Source: Cryptomeria japonica
Lineage: Eukaryota > Streptophyta > Pinopsida > Cupressales > Cupressaceae
Length of the DNA: 64,000 nucleotides
NCBI RefSeq assembly: GCF_030272615.1
Contig: NC_081412.1
Span: 99,447,796-99,511,795 of the forward strand
Direction of reading: 5' to 3'
Part shown: positions 34,515-46,900 of the stretch, in pieces
How the letters are laid out: every line of letters starts with the position of its first letter
Position numbering within the stretch: position 1 is the first letter of the stretch
The notes under the pieces: model-generated
What the model was told of the DNA's origin: nothing
What the model saw: only the letters and a program-made list of their open reading frames with translations
The model's database searches: none
Program-made: the position numbers and the translations under genes

Positions 34515-37496
34515 TCCATTGTTTGGTTCCTTGTGAGTGCTGGTAATAATCCAATTGCTCACATCTTGAAACCTCTGGATGCATAATTCATTGTACCGGA
34601 AAGAGGCATAAATGTTGAGATGATAGTTGGAGATGTTGGTGTTTGTCTTTACGAGAATAAGAATGTGAGTGCAAACACATGTTAGGAACTATTACCTTTG
34701 ATTTTTAACCAATGACTTTGTTTTAGGAGTAGTATCAGAGATAATAATTATTACTGTATTGCTGTAGAAATAATTCGTTTGGAGTGCTATTGGTGTGTAA
34801 GGCAAACGGAGAAATTAGTGTGCCCTGTGAATGACCGCCGTACAAGGGATCCCATACAGAAAGAATTCGTTGAATGATATGGGGAGTCTGTCTTACTAGG
34901 ATATAAACAAGGCCCACGAAGAGTCTCTCTTGAGAGTAGGGCAGTGATAAAAATAAAATACTTTTTTGACAGGTTCCATGCCCTCTCATGCAGATTCTGT
35001 CATAAGAGCTATGCATCAAACCCGCAAGACTGGAAATGTGGCTGACTACGTGGTTATGAATGCAGTCAGAAATGTTTGTGGGCCTGTTTTTCACTTCCAA
35101 CCCAAAATAAATTAACCTGAATTAAAACTGCTCATCTTACAGGAGTTGTTTTTAAAACAAAAATTAATGTAACTTGAATTAAAGAATGATATGGAAGACA
35201 ACATTCATGAAAGCAAATCATGTGTGGTTTTAAATAAAAAGTGCCACATTGCTTGTGGCGTGTAAGAATTGCCCATTGCAGGGATCACACTATTGGTTCA
35301 AATTGTCTTATACATCTACAATTGTTTCATCTAGGGATCACAATGATATATACTTCCATTCAGAGAAATGGCAAATTATTTTAATTGTATGCATAAATGT
35401 TTGTACAACGCAAGGAACTATAATTATTCAATTATTAACCACCCAAAAGCCGCCTTTTTTACTACAATTACATAAATGTGTGCAATTTCAATGATGGCAA
35501 ACAGACTATATCTGCGATATACGGAATCCAGGGCGGCATCATTCACCCAAGTTGATGTTGATGCCATCGAAGTTGGGGATTGTGTCATTAATGTTGACGT
35601 CAACTGTTTTGGTGTGGAGAAACTTAGAATTATGTGGACATGGCTTGCTGTCATCACGTGACATAAATTTCCTCTAGTTCGAGTTTACCATAACTTCTTT
35701 CCACATCAACTTAGCTTGATGATTCTACAGACATTTCAAAGTTTTAATATTTTTCTAGCGATCATTTTTTTCCGATTCGGAAGTAGATCTATGCTTTGCG
35801 CGAAGTCACTAGTTGATTGAATCCCATCATCATTAGCATTAACTAACCTCTTTGCTTGTGAAGCTACAATCAAATATTGTTGCTTCTCGCCCCTCTACAT
35901 TGATGGAATATGTTTGTCATTTTTAATCACCTTGAACTGGCTTGCTCTCCTCATTTAGATAACATCTTTCTACCAGGTATGAATTACTGACTACTAGAAG
36001 TTGATGTTGATAGGCTCGGCTGTAGCTTTGTTATAGGAAAATACAATTAACTTTGCATGATATCACACAATGCGGGCCAACACGAGGTCAAAGTAGAGAA
36101 AACAAATGAATTTGAAGACAAGTATAAGGAACCGTGAGACCCACCTTCCAGTGAGATTTTTATGCTTTTGTTCTCAACTATTTTGTTGTAATCATGGACA
36201 TTTTATGTTTATATATATATGCGATCATAGTTTTAGATGCTATGCGAATGGTCAAATTAATAAAATAATTGTGTTCCCTTATTCTCATAAGTGGTTTAAT
36301 TTGACAGCTCCATGGATTATGATACAATGCACGTGTGAATTTATGATCATCTACCTTAGAAAGTGGTTTATTAGATAAATGTATCATGGATCATGGAGTA
36401 TGATCTAAAAGGTTGATGGAAAAATTCTAACACAATCAAATCCAAAAATCATCAAAGTAAACTATCATGGGTTGTGAAAAATTCATGCATTTCATCGATA
36501 AATGTAGTACTATCATAATGAAATGAAGTATGTAATATAGATGTTTACATATGAAATGTTAAATGTGAATATATTACATATTAATGTTCCATTGTTTTAG
36601 GTGTAAATTTCATGATGAAGATCAACATTTAAAATTGTGTAAGAGTTTTATAACCAATGGAATCAGTGAAATTGTATGGTAACCCTATTGTGAATTATAA
36701 GTGGAGCTTGACCTAGCCAATTGGGAGAGGCTAAAGTCTTTGGTGTTGTACAACTGCCCTTGTGATGTGAAATTTATTTTTGTAATGTGCAAGTTGATTG
36801 TCTTTGTTGTGTAGTGTTTGGTGTTGTGATTATGTCCTTGAATGTTGTATGTGGAATCAATGGATGAGCATGTTTTTCAAGTGTCAAAATTGAATTCTTT
36901 ATTTGGTTGTAAGATTTATTGCAAAATAAAGTGTTAATTTCATTTCATTTGGTTTATTCTATGGTAAGGACCATTTTTGTGAGCATAAATTTAAATATGC
37001 ATAAAATTTGAACACCCTTTCACAACTAATTGTAAATGTGACAAAGCTTAATATGTTTGATCAAGGTTTTTTGGTGAGCATGCTTAAGGGGCCCCAAGGA
37101 GTGGTACCGGTCAACTTTCATACTAGGGGTGTGCATGATTAGAGTAGAGGGATTTGAGGATTAATTGTGTCACCTTCACACATGGAGATGGATGGATTAG
37201 GCATTCCATTTTGTTTTCTCTTTTTGTGTTGAGAAGATGATATTTTGGGGGATAAAATTCTCTCATTTCTTTTTGGTAGAAAGAGAGCTCTTGTGAAAAA
37301 GAAAAGGGAAGAGAAAGGTGTATGAAGAAAAGCTTGGAGGATTTTGCTGTTGAGAGTCTCCATCATCCATCTCCAGTTGTGGAGGGATTAACAAGTAAGC
37401 ATCTTGTTTCATTGCTTTAGTTTTGTGCTAAGATTTATTTGAATGCATATGATTGTATTTTTTATGTTTTTGGTTTGTGTTGTACTGATTATTGTT
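34515..37496. other. Intergenic DNA, no supported gene
   Basis: Short ORFs occur on both strands (for example around 35500-35660), but none has a recognisable domain or a splice-consistent neighbour. A sharply different, purine-rich sequence starts near 37085 (GGGGCCCCAAGGAGTGGTACC) and may be part of an unrecognised repeat. Confidence 0.4.
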
Positions 37497-39083
37497 TTTG
37501 ATTAAAATAAGCAGGAAAACAAGGGTGTTGGCCCTGTATACAACAACACATAGGCGACATAAAAGAAAGGCAACAAAAATTAGGGTGATGACCTAGGAAG
37601 ATAGTCAAAAGACCAATGTTAAAAGGCTTGTCAAAGCAACAACAAAATGACAGGAAGCTATAAACTCGACTAAAGAGTGGGAGAATCACCCATAACTTGA
37701 CACACAAGATTTTGGGTGGGGGGCGGGAAGACTTACCTTTTTGCCTATGACAAACAACGGTCCAACCAATACTATTATTAGGAACATCATTGCAAGTAGG
37801 ATCAAGTAGGAAAATCCCCTTAGAGTAGACTATAGTTACAAAACAAGAGCAACATTAGTAAAAGCCTCAAGGCTAGAGGAGGCTACACCAATAGTATCCA
37901 AGGGACCAACAAAGGCCTCAACAATAGTAAGAGGCACAACCTCATCCTGAGAGGAGTCATCATTAGCATGAGAAGTCATCATGAGAAGAGTCATCAAAAT
38001 TAGAAGCATCGATAGTCAAGTGATCAACAACTGCATCTTTCCACCAAGTCATAAAACCTTTACGATGCGAGAGAGAGCAATCAAAATCCAAGTGACCAGT
38101 TGAGAAGCATCTACGACAGTGAAAGTGGAGACCCTCATAATCCAACGATTGAGTCCATTGCCTTTCCCCAACCATAAGAACCACATCCCCAAGGAGAGGC
38201 ATAAAGATGTCAATGTCCATTAGAATGTGAGCAAAAGTAGAATGACTCATCAAGGATGTGGTATCATCGACCTTCAAGAAGCATCTGATAGAGTTGCTAA
38301 TGGCCTCATAACAAGTATGCTCCCAAAAATCCAAAGGAAGATTGGGAAGATGAATCACAATTGGCTGCACATTGAGTGGTTCAGTAAGAGGGTTGAAAGA
38401 AACTGTCCAGGGTTTGACTGAGAGAGAGTAAACTCCCCAAGCCCACAACTTGCTCAATACCAAGTCATGATCCACAGAGGAAACAAAGGAAGCAATAAAA
38501 AACCTTTAGCACAAGGGTAAAGCTAAATGGTACTTTTAACCAAAGGCTTCCAAGAACCACTCACCCAACAATGTAGATTTGGAAGGGAAGGCCAAAACTC
38601 GACAAATATGCACACGTTTGTAGAGCCAACATTTTCTACCACATATTGGCCACAAACCACCATAGGGGAGATCTTGACACAAGGGAGAGGACAAGATTTT
38701 CTTTTGGGAGGAAGAGTAGCAACAGATTTGGCAACACGAGAAAAGCTCCGCCCACCAATATAAGAAAAAGGCTTGGGAGGAGAGGCTCCAACACAAGCCC
38801 TAGCAAGACCACCAATAGCAGCAACAAACCCGTCCACAACCAAGGGGACAAGAGGAGGCTCACTAGCATGAGAAGTGGGATAACCCACAAGCATAGGTCC
38901 ACACACACCACCAGCGGGGACAAGAGTCTGAACAAAAGTCCCCACAAAGGAAGCATGTGTGGTAGGTGTAGACAGAGCCATAGTAGAAGTTGTAGACGAA
39001 GTTGTTGCAAGTAGAGCAGTCGTAGATGGAGCCATTGCAGGAGGGCCGAGAACACTAGCCGTTGTAGATGTTCCAAAATCCAT
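37497..39083 (-). pseudogene. LINE (L1-type) ORF1 relic with DUF4283-like region and zinc knuckle
   Basis: On the minus strand an Ala/Thr/Ser-rich N-terminus starts at 39083 (MDFGTSTTAS), followed by a stop near 38523. A second frame (38475-37963) contains a DUF4283-like core (LSKLWAWGVYSLSVKPWTVS, VIHLPNLPLDFW) and a CCHC knuckle (CRRCFSTGHLDFDC). This order is typical of plant L1 ORF1, the RNA-binding chaperone of the RNP. No ORF2 endonuclease or RT was found beside it, so it is a fragment. Further weak coding similarity continues left to about 37740. Transcription would run right to left. Confidence 0.7.
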
Positions 39084-39653
39084 TCACATGGTCTCTATGT
39101 ACTTATGGTGGGTGTGTTGAAGTAATTGTTGTATACAATGTGGATTTTTACCCATACAAAGGATCCTCTTAATCCCCCTCTATGAGATTCTTAGAGAAGA
39201 TACCTTGTAATATGTTGTATTGTTGAGCTATTTGAATTTCTTGTGGTTTTGTTGTTACATCTAGTTACTATTGACATTTCATGCCCCCCTTATAGCAAAT
39301 CAATTTTAATTGATATGAGAGATCTTAGATTGGCCATTTTTCATGATGTTATCTTTTGGACCTTGTTTTCACCCTCTTTGGTCATGTGTAAAAATCCTAA
39401 GTTGCAAAAAACCAAAATTTACTAAATGTTCCTCATCGAGGTTTTTTCCTACCATCATGTTGTCATTCCTTTTTTATTGGCACTAAAGTTTGCCTTGATT
39501 ACCTTTGAAAATCCTCAAGTATTGAAAATCAAGGACTTAAAGTCTTTCAACCCCCTTTCCTTCAAATCTTCAACCCCCAAAGTCTAAAGAGTACAAATAT
39601 GGTATATTGATCTTGTTGGGTGTTAGGCTTTTGGGGGTTCCATTATTTGCTTG
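39084..39653. other. Spacer, no gene recognised
   Basis: This is the sequence between the LINE relic and the LTR end at 39654. It shows no coding or repeat structure that I can support. The last five bases, GCTTG, would be the target flank of the G-patch element, but the partner flank at its other end is lost. Confidence 0.35.
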
Positions 39654-40639
39654 TGTGCGACGGAAAATGTGTGCCAATACAAAGGACTAAAAAGCAAACT
39701 AATTAATCAAGCAAACATGAGACATTATACGCCTCAAGATTAGAATGATAAAATCAAAACAAGCATAACGTGATAACACAAATGCAAACCAAATGCCTGC
39801 TTCAATTTGATTATTCCTTGATTTTATGTGTGCTCAATGACGTCTTCAGATGCTCGATTATACTCCATGATGTTAGATTCAAATGATAATGGATGATTGA
39901 TGAAATATGCAATGAATGATGATTCCGACAGAATAATAGTGTATTAACATGAAGGGTGGATCATCATTTCGACATTATGACGATATGATTATGAAAAAGT
40001 GGATCAAGTGGGTAGAAAAAGGACAAGTGGCTCAAGAGGGAAGGCAAGTGCTCCAAAGGAGGGACGCATGTCTTGGGAAGGAATGACATGTGTCCTCAAG
40101 GACACATGTCTATTTGGGGAAATATACCAAATATAGGATATTTTCCAATATTTGGAAAATATGGAATGTGCACACATGTGAGAGGGGAGGTTAGAAGGGA
40201 TAGGATAAGGTTGGTTAGGGATGATAGGGTAGTTAGAACCCAATGGTAAGGATAGGGGGAAGGTTAGATGAGGGTTAGGTTAGGTGGTCAATTTAATTAG
40301 GAGACGTGTGACAAATTTAAATAATTATTTAATTATTTAAATGGGGAAAGGGAAATTAATTAATTGGAGAGGAAATGGGAGGTGGAATTGATTAATGGGA
40401 TAGGAGAAAAAGATAATGAATTAAATAAAATAAATATAGAAGGGTTAAAAAGGTGAATTTAATTAATTAACAAGGTTAATCAATTAATAGGCTAGGGTCA
40501 TGGTGTATTTAATTAAATTAAATTAGCCAACGGGGATGGGATGCAATATTTAATTAAATAATAAGAATTATTTAATTAACATAAACGAATAAGGGATTTG
40601 ATTTTGATTAAATTAATTAGCCAAATTTAAATGTCTACA
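39654..40639 (-). mobile_element. 3' LTR of the minus-strand G-patch element
   Basis: On the minus strand it begins TGTAGACATTTAAATTTGG at 40639 and ends ...CGTCGCACA at 39654. It matches 53577-56372 once the LINE in the latter is removed. Relative to that LTR it lacks about 110 bp (equivalent to roughly 53947-54066). It contains two hairpin palindromes (40085-40110 and 40138-40162). Confidence 0.85.
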
Positions 40640-40655
40640 TTTTACCCCTCTTCGC
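40640..40655 (-). other. Polypurine tract
   Basis: On the minus strand GCGAAGAGGGGTAAAA lies directly before the LTR start TGTAGACA. A polypurine tract in this position primes plus-strand DNA synthesis in LTR elements. It confirms the minus orientation of this copy. Confidence 0.8.
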
Positions 40656-42797
40656 AGCGGCACTAGAATAGCATCAATGCGAAGACACTAAGACACTTGC
40701 GAGGGAAGAAAAAAAAGTGGAGCAAGAAAATGCCCTAGGCGGACAAAGGAATGGTTAGGAATGCCCCCTTGAGAGGGTGCATGGGAAAAAATGGGGCTTA
40801 GGCGGTGTCTCGAAAGAACATTGCCCTAGTGGACAGGACGAAAGGCAACAAGCATATGGTAAGGGGAGAAAATGCAAATGCAATGGATGAAATGATCATG
40901 GAGCACGAGCACTCATGAAATAGGACACCATGTAGTGAGCACATATTTTGATTTAGCAGTGTATGTGAGTCACCAAGGTATAAGGAACCGGGGTGGAATT
41001 TCACAGCCAATGCATGAACTAACACATATAAATAGACACGCAAGCCGATCTAGCATCACACAGAGTTATAGAGACCTTCTAGGAAACAATGCTAGAATGA
41101 CCACAAGCAGAAGATATGCCCCAATGTAACATGAGATGATAGAGACCTCACAAGGGTACAACAAAGAACACATCCAAAAGACACGCCAAACAAAAACTAA
41201 AAGCCACAAGATCACATCCCGAGCCTTGTTATTCCCAACACACCATGATATAAAGGATCGTGACGACCAAGAGGAAACAAGACTCGAGGAGCTCAAAAAG
41301 ATAAACAAAGATAAAAAAGAATCAAAGCCAACACAAGGACCTCAAATATCTTTTGCCAAAAGGATAACTGATTGGATGAGGATTTGATGATGTCTGACTT
41401 GAGGAAGGATACATCCTGCAGACAGATGATGGGATGACAAAAGGGATTTGATATGATCATGATGACAAAGATGCTTAAAGATGATTGTTGAAGAACTAGC
41501 TGATAGGATATGATCTCGAAGGACACGATTGACGCAAAAAATGATACCTAAGGATACATATACAAGCAAACCTAGATGGAGACATATGACCAACACTATG
41601 TACAAGAGACTATTTACATAATGTACAAGAGCTATGGATGATGGAAGAAGACCCAAGGACAAGCATGATGTTGCCCCAATCAAGATGAAAATCCATAAGA
41701 GATTGATGAATTATTGAAGTGTTGTTGACGTGGGTACAATATATCCCGAAACAACACAAAGATTGGGAAGGATGCATCTTGATGGTGACTATTGGATTGC
41801 GATCAAGGCTTGCAACAAGGCCGAGAACAAGACCATGGATGCGATTGGATGATTTGATCAATGCTTGACCTTGGATAGAGGTGGTATATGGATAATATTT
41901 TCATGCAATGGTGGATTGCGAGGAGCAGATGGATTGATAGGATGGATGGCATTGGATTGCATGGGGGTAGCCTAGAGCTAGATACCAATGACAAGGGTTA
42001 AACGAGGTGATGAAATGATATGAGAGGAGGGATGAAAGGATGGAGGATTGGGAGAGGAATCGATATGGAGACAAAAGAATTATTGATGGACCAGGTTATG
42101 GATGGAGGAACTAGGAGATAAGGACTGGTGGATGGATCAGGTTATGGATGAAGAGATGGAGGAACTGGGAGATAAGGATTGGTGGATGGAGGATAAAAAT
42201 CTAGAGGGAAATGAATGGAAGATAGGGGATCTTGAGTTGATAAGCACTATGAAGTAAAAGTGTGACAAGGAAGTGGAAGCCAAGAGGTGTCCAAAGCATG
42301 TATACATAGTGACCTTTTCTTTTTATCAAGATCCAAAGGAGGATGGAGGAAGTGAAATGGATGGGATATGATGGGTATGGAATGTAGATGGAAATGGAAG
42401 AGGGAATGACTACATGGCCAGAAGAACTTGCCCCCAAGCATGGAGAGTAGAAGGATGAGGGAATTACGCATGACACTCATTTGCCATGTTTTCATCATGG
42501 TACTTGTCCAAGGCGCTTGTTTGCCAAGTTTTCACCATTGGATGAATTCTTCTCTTTACTTTTTATTCTTTTTTTCATTTTTTCATTTTTTCTTTTTTTT
42601 GGAATTTTTTGACTTTTTGATTTGTTTGGAATTTTCTAATTTTTGGGAGGAACATTAAAAATGGAGATTGACCAGGATAAATGGATTCAAAGGATAGATG
42701 GATGGAGGACTCAAGCATCAAGTTCCATATCAAGGTAATAGGAGCCTATTTGGAGTGATCACTGGATGTTGGTACAACTTTATTAGGAAGGAGTGGA
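40656..42797 (-). other. Conserved non-coding 3' region of the minus-strand G-patch element
   Basis: It matches 14779-17138 block by block in reverse complement and has no long conserved ORF. The tandem GATGAAAAC motif lies at 42468-42538, next to the A-rich tract (T-rich on plus, 42540-42600). Short open frames here do not align between the copies. Confidence 0.6.
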
Positions 42798-43649
42798 TTA
42801 TGCAAAGGTATGGATTATATGGTTTTGATGGGAAATGTATGTGGTGTGAGGGATGTGGGAGTAGAAAGTTTTCGAATGGAATGAGGGAAAGTGAGTGTGA
42901 TGGGGGGATGTTGTCAGGACCAACATTGGCACATGTTGTGGAGGATGTGGGATGAGTGTAGAGGAAATTGATGTAGCATGTGGATATGATGGAGAAATTA
43001 TGATAGGTAGCTTTGGGACATAGGGACCCAAAATAGACTTAGGAGATGGAGGTAGAGAATATTTGGCTGATGGAATAGCAACTTTGGATGCCATTGGAAA
43101 TTTTCTTTTGGATGCACTGCTTCTTTTTGCTTTTGCTTTAGTGGGCCTTTGCGGCTTTTGGGATTCTTTGTATTTTTGTATCAACTTTTGCACTATTGAA
43201 ACATGTCTTTTTGAGTGGACATGATCATCTTTATATTGTTGTGGATGTTTAGCTTTATGTATTTTTGATTTGGCATCCAAATTTATGCTAGTAGCCTTGG
43301 AAGGAGTGTGCGAAGGTGTAGGAGATGGAGGACATATGGATGAAATGGCAGATGTAGGATGTTGGATGAAATGAGGTGATATGTACCTTTGTTGATCTTG
43401 ATTGGGAATGAAAAGAGTAGGATGTTTATGATGGGTGATGGGGATATGTGATTTGTTTATGGAGGGATGAGTAGGAAAAGATGGAGGATGGGATTTTGGG
43501 ATATAAGGGCCCAAAATGGATTTAGCGTGTGGGGGATATATGAAGGTAGATTTTGGGATATAGGGACCCAATATGGGTTTAGAGGATGAATGAGGAAGAT
43601 AGATGGTTGTTTTGGATTATATGATGGAGGAGGGGGAATGTTGATAAAG

Positions 43650-43939
43650 AAATTTTTTTTTGCCATTTTTTTGTTGATGAAAACCGACTTTGTTTGTTTC
43701 CCTAAAAATGCATATTATAAGCGGCTGGGATGCTTAAGGCATTGTAAGGTTGATGTACTGTTTTTGCTGGATAATAAGAAAGATTGGACGACTGTGTATG
43801 GTGGACGTAACCCATTCTGGGTGAACCACGTTAAATCTCTGTGTTATCTGTGTCTTATTTTATTTCTTTATCTTTTGTATTTAAATCTGCATATAATTGT
43901 TAGTTCATATTTGCTTCGAATCTGCTTGAAACCCTAACA
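43650..43939 (+). mobile_element. Truncated 5' LTR of the copia element
   Basis: It matches 49408-49719 but lacks the first part of the LTR. The left junction TTTTTTTTTGCC abuts sequence that aligns to the host G-patch element (complement TATCAACATTCCCC, compare ACCAACATCCCTC at about 14165). It ends ACCCTAACA at 43939. Confidence 0.85.
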
Positions 43940-43941
43940 AT

Positions 43942-43954
43942 TGGTATCCGAGCG
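43942..43954 (+). other. Primer binding site (initiator tRNA-Met type)
   Basis: TGGTATCCGAGCG lies three bases after the LTR end. It matches the usual copia PBS TGGTATCAGAGC, complementary to the 3' end of initiator tRNA-Met, with a small change (CC for CA). Confidence 0.85.
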
Positions 43955-43999
43955 AGGTTTTCTATAAATTGGCAGGACTTTCAGATTTGAGTGGGAGCA

Positions 44000-46900
44000 A
44001 TGGAGGATTCCAAATTCAAGGTCGAAAAGTTTAACGGCCAGAATTATCAATTATGAAAAATGCAGATGGAGGATTACCTGTATCAAAAGGATTTGTGGCG
44101 GCCATTGGAAGGAAATGCAAAGAAAGTAACCATAATGTTAGATGAAGAGTGGGACATTTTAGATAGAAAGGCTCTGGGATCCATTCGATTGTGCCTTGCA
44201 CCGTCTGTAACATTCAATATCACAGAAGCAAAAATGACTGTAGATTTGATGGCGACATTGGCTAAGTTGTATGAGAAACCCTCGGCTTCGAATAAGGTAT
44301 TTCTTATGAAGCGGGTCATCTTAAATGAATGAGTGAGGGAGGATCTGTAGCGGAGCACTTAAATGAATTTAATACAATTACCAGTCAATTGTCTTCAGTA
44401 AAAATTACCTTTGCAGAAGAGGTTAGGGCTCTCTTGATTTTATGTTCTTTGCCAGAAAGCTGGAATAGCTTGGTTATGGCTGTAAGTAACTCTGTCTCTG
44501 GTAAAAATACTTTGATATTTGATGATATTGTTGGTGTTATCCTAAGCGAGGAAATGCGAAGGAAAAGCACAAGCGAGACTTCAACATCATCAAATAGTGT
44601 TTTGAATGTGGAGAACAAAGGGAGATCAAAGGAAAGAGGAAACAACCCTTGGAATGAGAAGTCATGAGGGAAGTCAAAGAAAGGACACTCTCAATCTAGA
44701 GGAAAGAAAGATTGCTGGTACTGCGGAAAGCCTGGTCATCTAAAGAAAGACTATTGGTCTCGAAAAAACAAAGAAGGAGACAAAAATGAAAATGAAAGTA
44801 AGGAAGCTAATATTGCAAGTAATACTTTACAAGATGCTTTAATCTTATGTTTGGATAATGTTAATGATTCCTGGGTAATAGATCCTGGGGCTTCATTTCA
44901 TGCTACACCCAATAGAAAATATTTTCTAGATTATGTTCAAGGTGATTTTGGACAAGTATATTTGGGTGATGACGAGCTCTGTCAAATTGTTGGAAAAGGA
45001 AAGATAAAGATCAAGTTGCAGAATGGAAATGACTGGTTTCTGCAGGAGGTAAGACATGTTCCTAACTTAAGAAGAAATTTAATTTCTGCAGGGCAACTAG
45101 GTAGTGAAGGTTGCATAGTTACCTTCTCAGACAGTATCTGGAAGGTCACTAAAGGATCATTAATAGTAGCTAAAGGTGCAAAGGTAGGCACATTATATCT
45201 ATGTATTGGTAACACTTACTCTACCTTAGCTGCTACAAATAAAGTTACTACAGGGACAACAACAATAGATGTTGCAAGAACAGATTCGATAATGTGGCAC
45301 CATAGGCTTGGGCACATGAGTGAGAAAGGGATGAAAATCCTTCACTCCAAAAATCTATTGCCAGGACTAAAGAAGATTGATTTAGAGTTATGTGAAAACT
45401 GTGTTTATGGCAAACAGAAAAGAGTCAGATTTCTCAAGGTTGGGAAAGAGAAGAAGAGTGAGAAGTTAGAGCTTGTGCATTCATATGTAAGGGGACCGAC
45501 TCAGGTATCATCTCTTGGTGGCTCTTGTTATTATGTTATTTTTATTGATGACTCAACCAGAAAAATATGGGTATATTTCCTAAAACAAAAATCAGATGTT
45601 TTTGAAACTTTTAAGAAATGGAAAGCTTTGGTTGAGAATGAGACAGGAAAAAAGTTGAAGTGTCTCAGATCGGATAATGGAGGTGAGTATTGTAGCAAAG
45701 CATTTGAAGATTACTGCTCCTTAAATGGGATTCGAAAGCAGAAGACAGTTCCAGGAACTCCATAGGAAAATGGTGTGTCAGAGAGAATGAATAGGACTAT
45801 CATGGAACGCGCAAGGAGCATGAGATTGCATGCTAGATTGCCCTTACATTTTTGGGCAGATGTTGTACATATTGCTGTCTATTTGATAAATAGAGGACCT
45901 TCAACCCCTTTGGATGGTGGTATTCCAGAGGAGGCATGGACTGGTAAAAAGGTAAATTATTCTTTTATGAAAACCTTTGGTTGCAAAGCTTTTGTCCATG
46001 TTGATAAAGAAAACAAAACCAAGCTTGATGCTAAATCTCTGAAATGTACCTTCATTGGATATGGGATAGATGAATATGGCTATTTGTTATGGGATTTCGA
46101 AAATAAGAAAATAATTAGAAGTAGAGATGTTATATTCCATGAGAAGGTCATGTATAAAGAACGAATGCAGGAAAAGAAGCATGAACATGACAAGCAAGAA
46201 TATGTGGTGTTGGATGAGATTCCTGAAAATGAAATGCCACAGGTACCCGATGCTCAACAACAACAGAATGTCCCACAAACTCCTGCAAGTGTTAGACGTT
46301 CTATGAGGTCAAGTAGATCCCCTGAAATATTTTCTCCTTCTTTGTATTCTATATTATTAGCTGATTCTGGTGAACCAGAAGAATATGAAGAAGCAATGCA
46401 GGTGGATGCCAAACAACAGTGGGAGCTAGGCATGAAAGAGGAGATCGACTCCTTGATGAAAAATAAGACTCGGGACTTAGTCCCTTTACCTACAGAAAAA
46501 AGAGCCTTGCTAACAAATGGGTTTATTGACTGAAGGAGGAGGAAGGAGGTCAGAAAAGATATAAGGCCAGACTTGTGGTAAAAGGTTTTGCACAAAAAAA
46601 GGGTATAGATTATGATGAAATATTTTCTCCAGTTGTAAAAATGACTTCAATTAGAACTGTACTTAGTCTTGTGGCTGCAGATGATTTACATCTTGAACAA
46701 TTAGATGTCAAAACAACTTTTCTCCATGGAGATTTGGAGGAAAAAATTTACATGTTGCAACCACAGGGATATGAGGTGAAAGGTAAGGAGAACTTGGTGT
46801 GCAGGTTGAAGAAAAGTTTGTATGGCCTAATGCAAGCGCCCCGACAATGGTATTTAAAATTTGATAGTTTCATGGGTGAACACAGTTATCATAGATGTCA

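Noticed and set aside
35476-35661. Short ORFs on both strands near 35500
   Set aside because: No domain, no conserved splice partners, and both strands are open over the same stretch; treated as chance.
38523-39076. Leu-rich and Arg/Ser-rich ORFs overlapping the LINE ORF1 start
   Set aside because: They are other frames of the minus-strand ORF1 N-terminus; only the MDFGTSTTAS frame leads to the DUF4283-like region.
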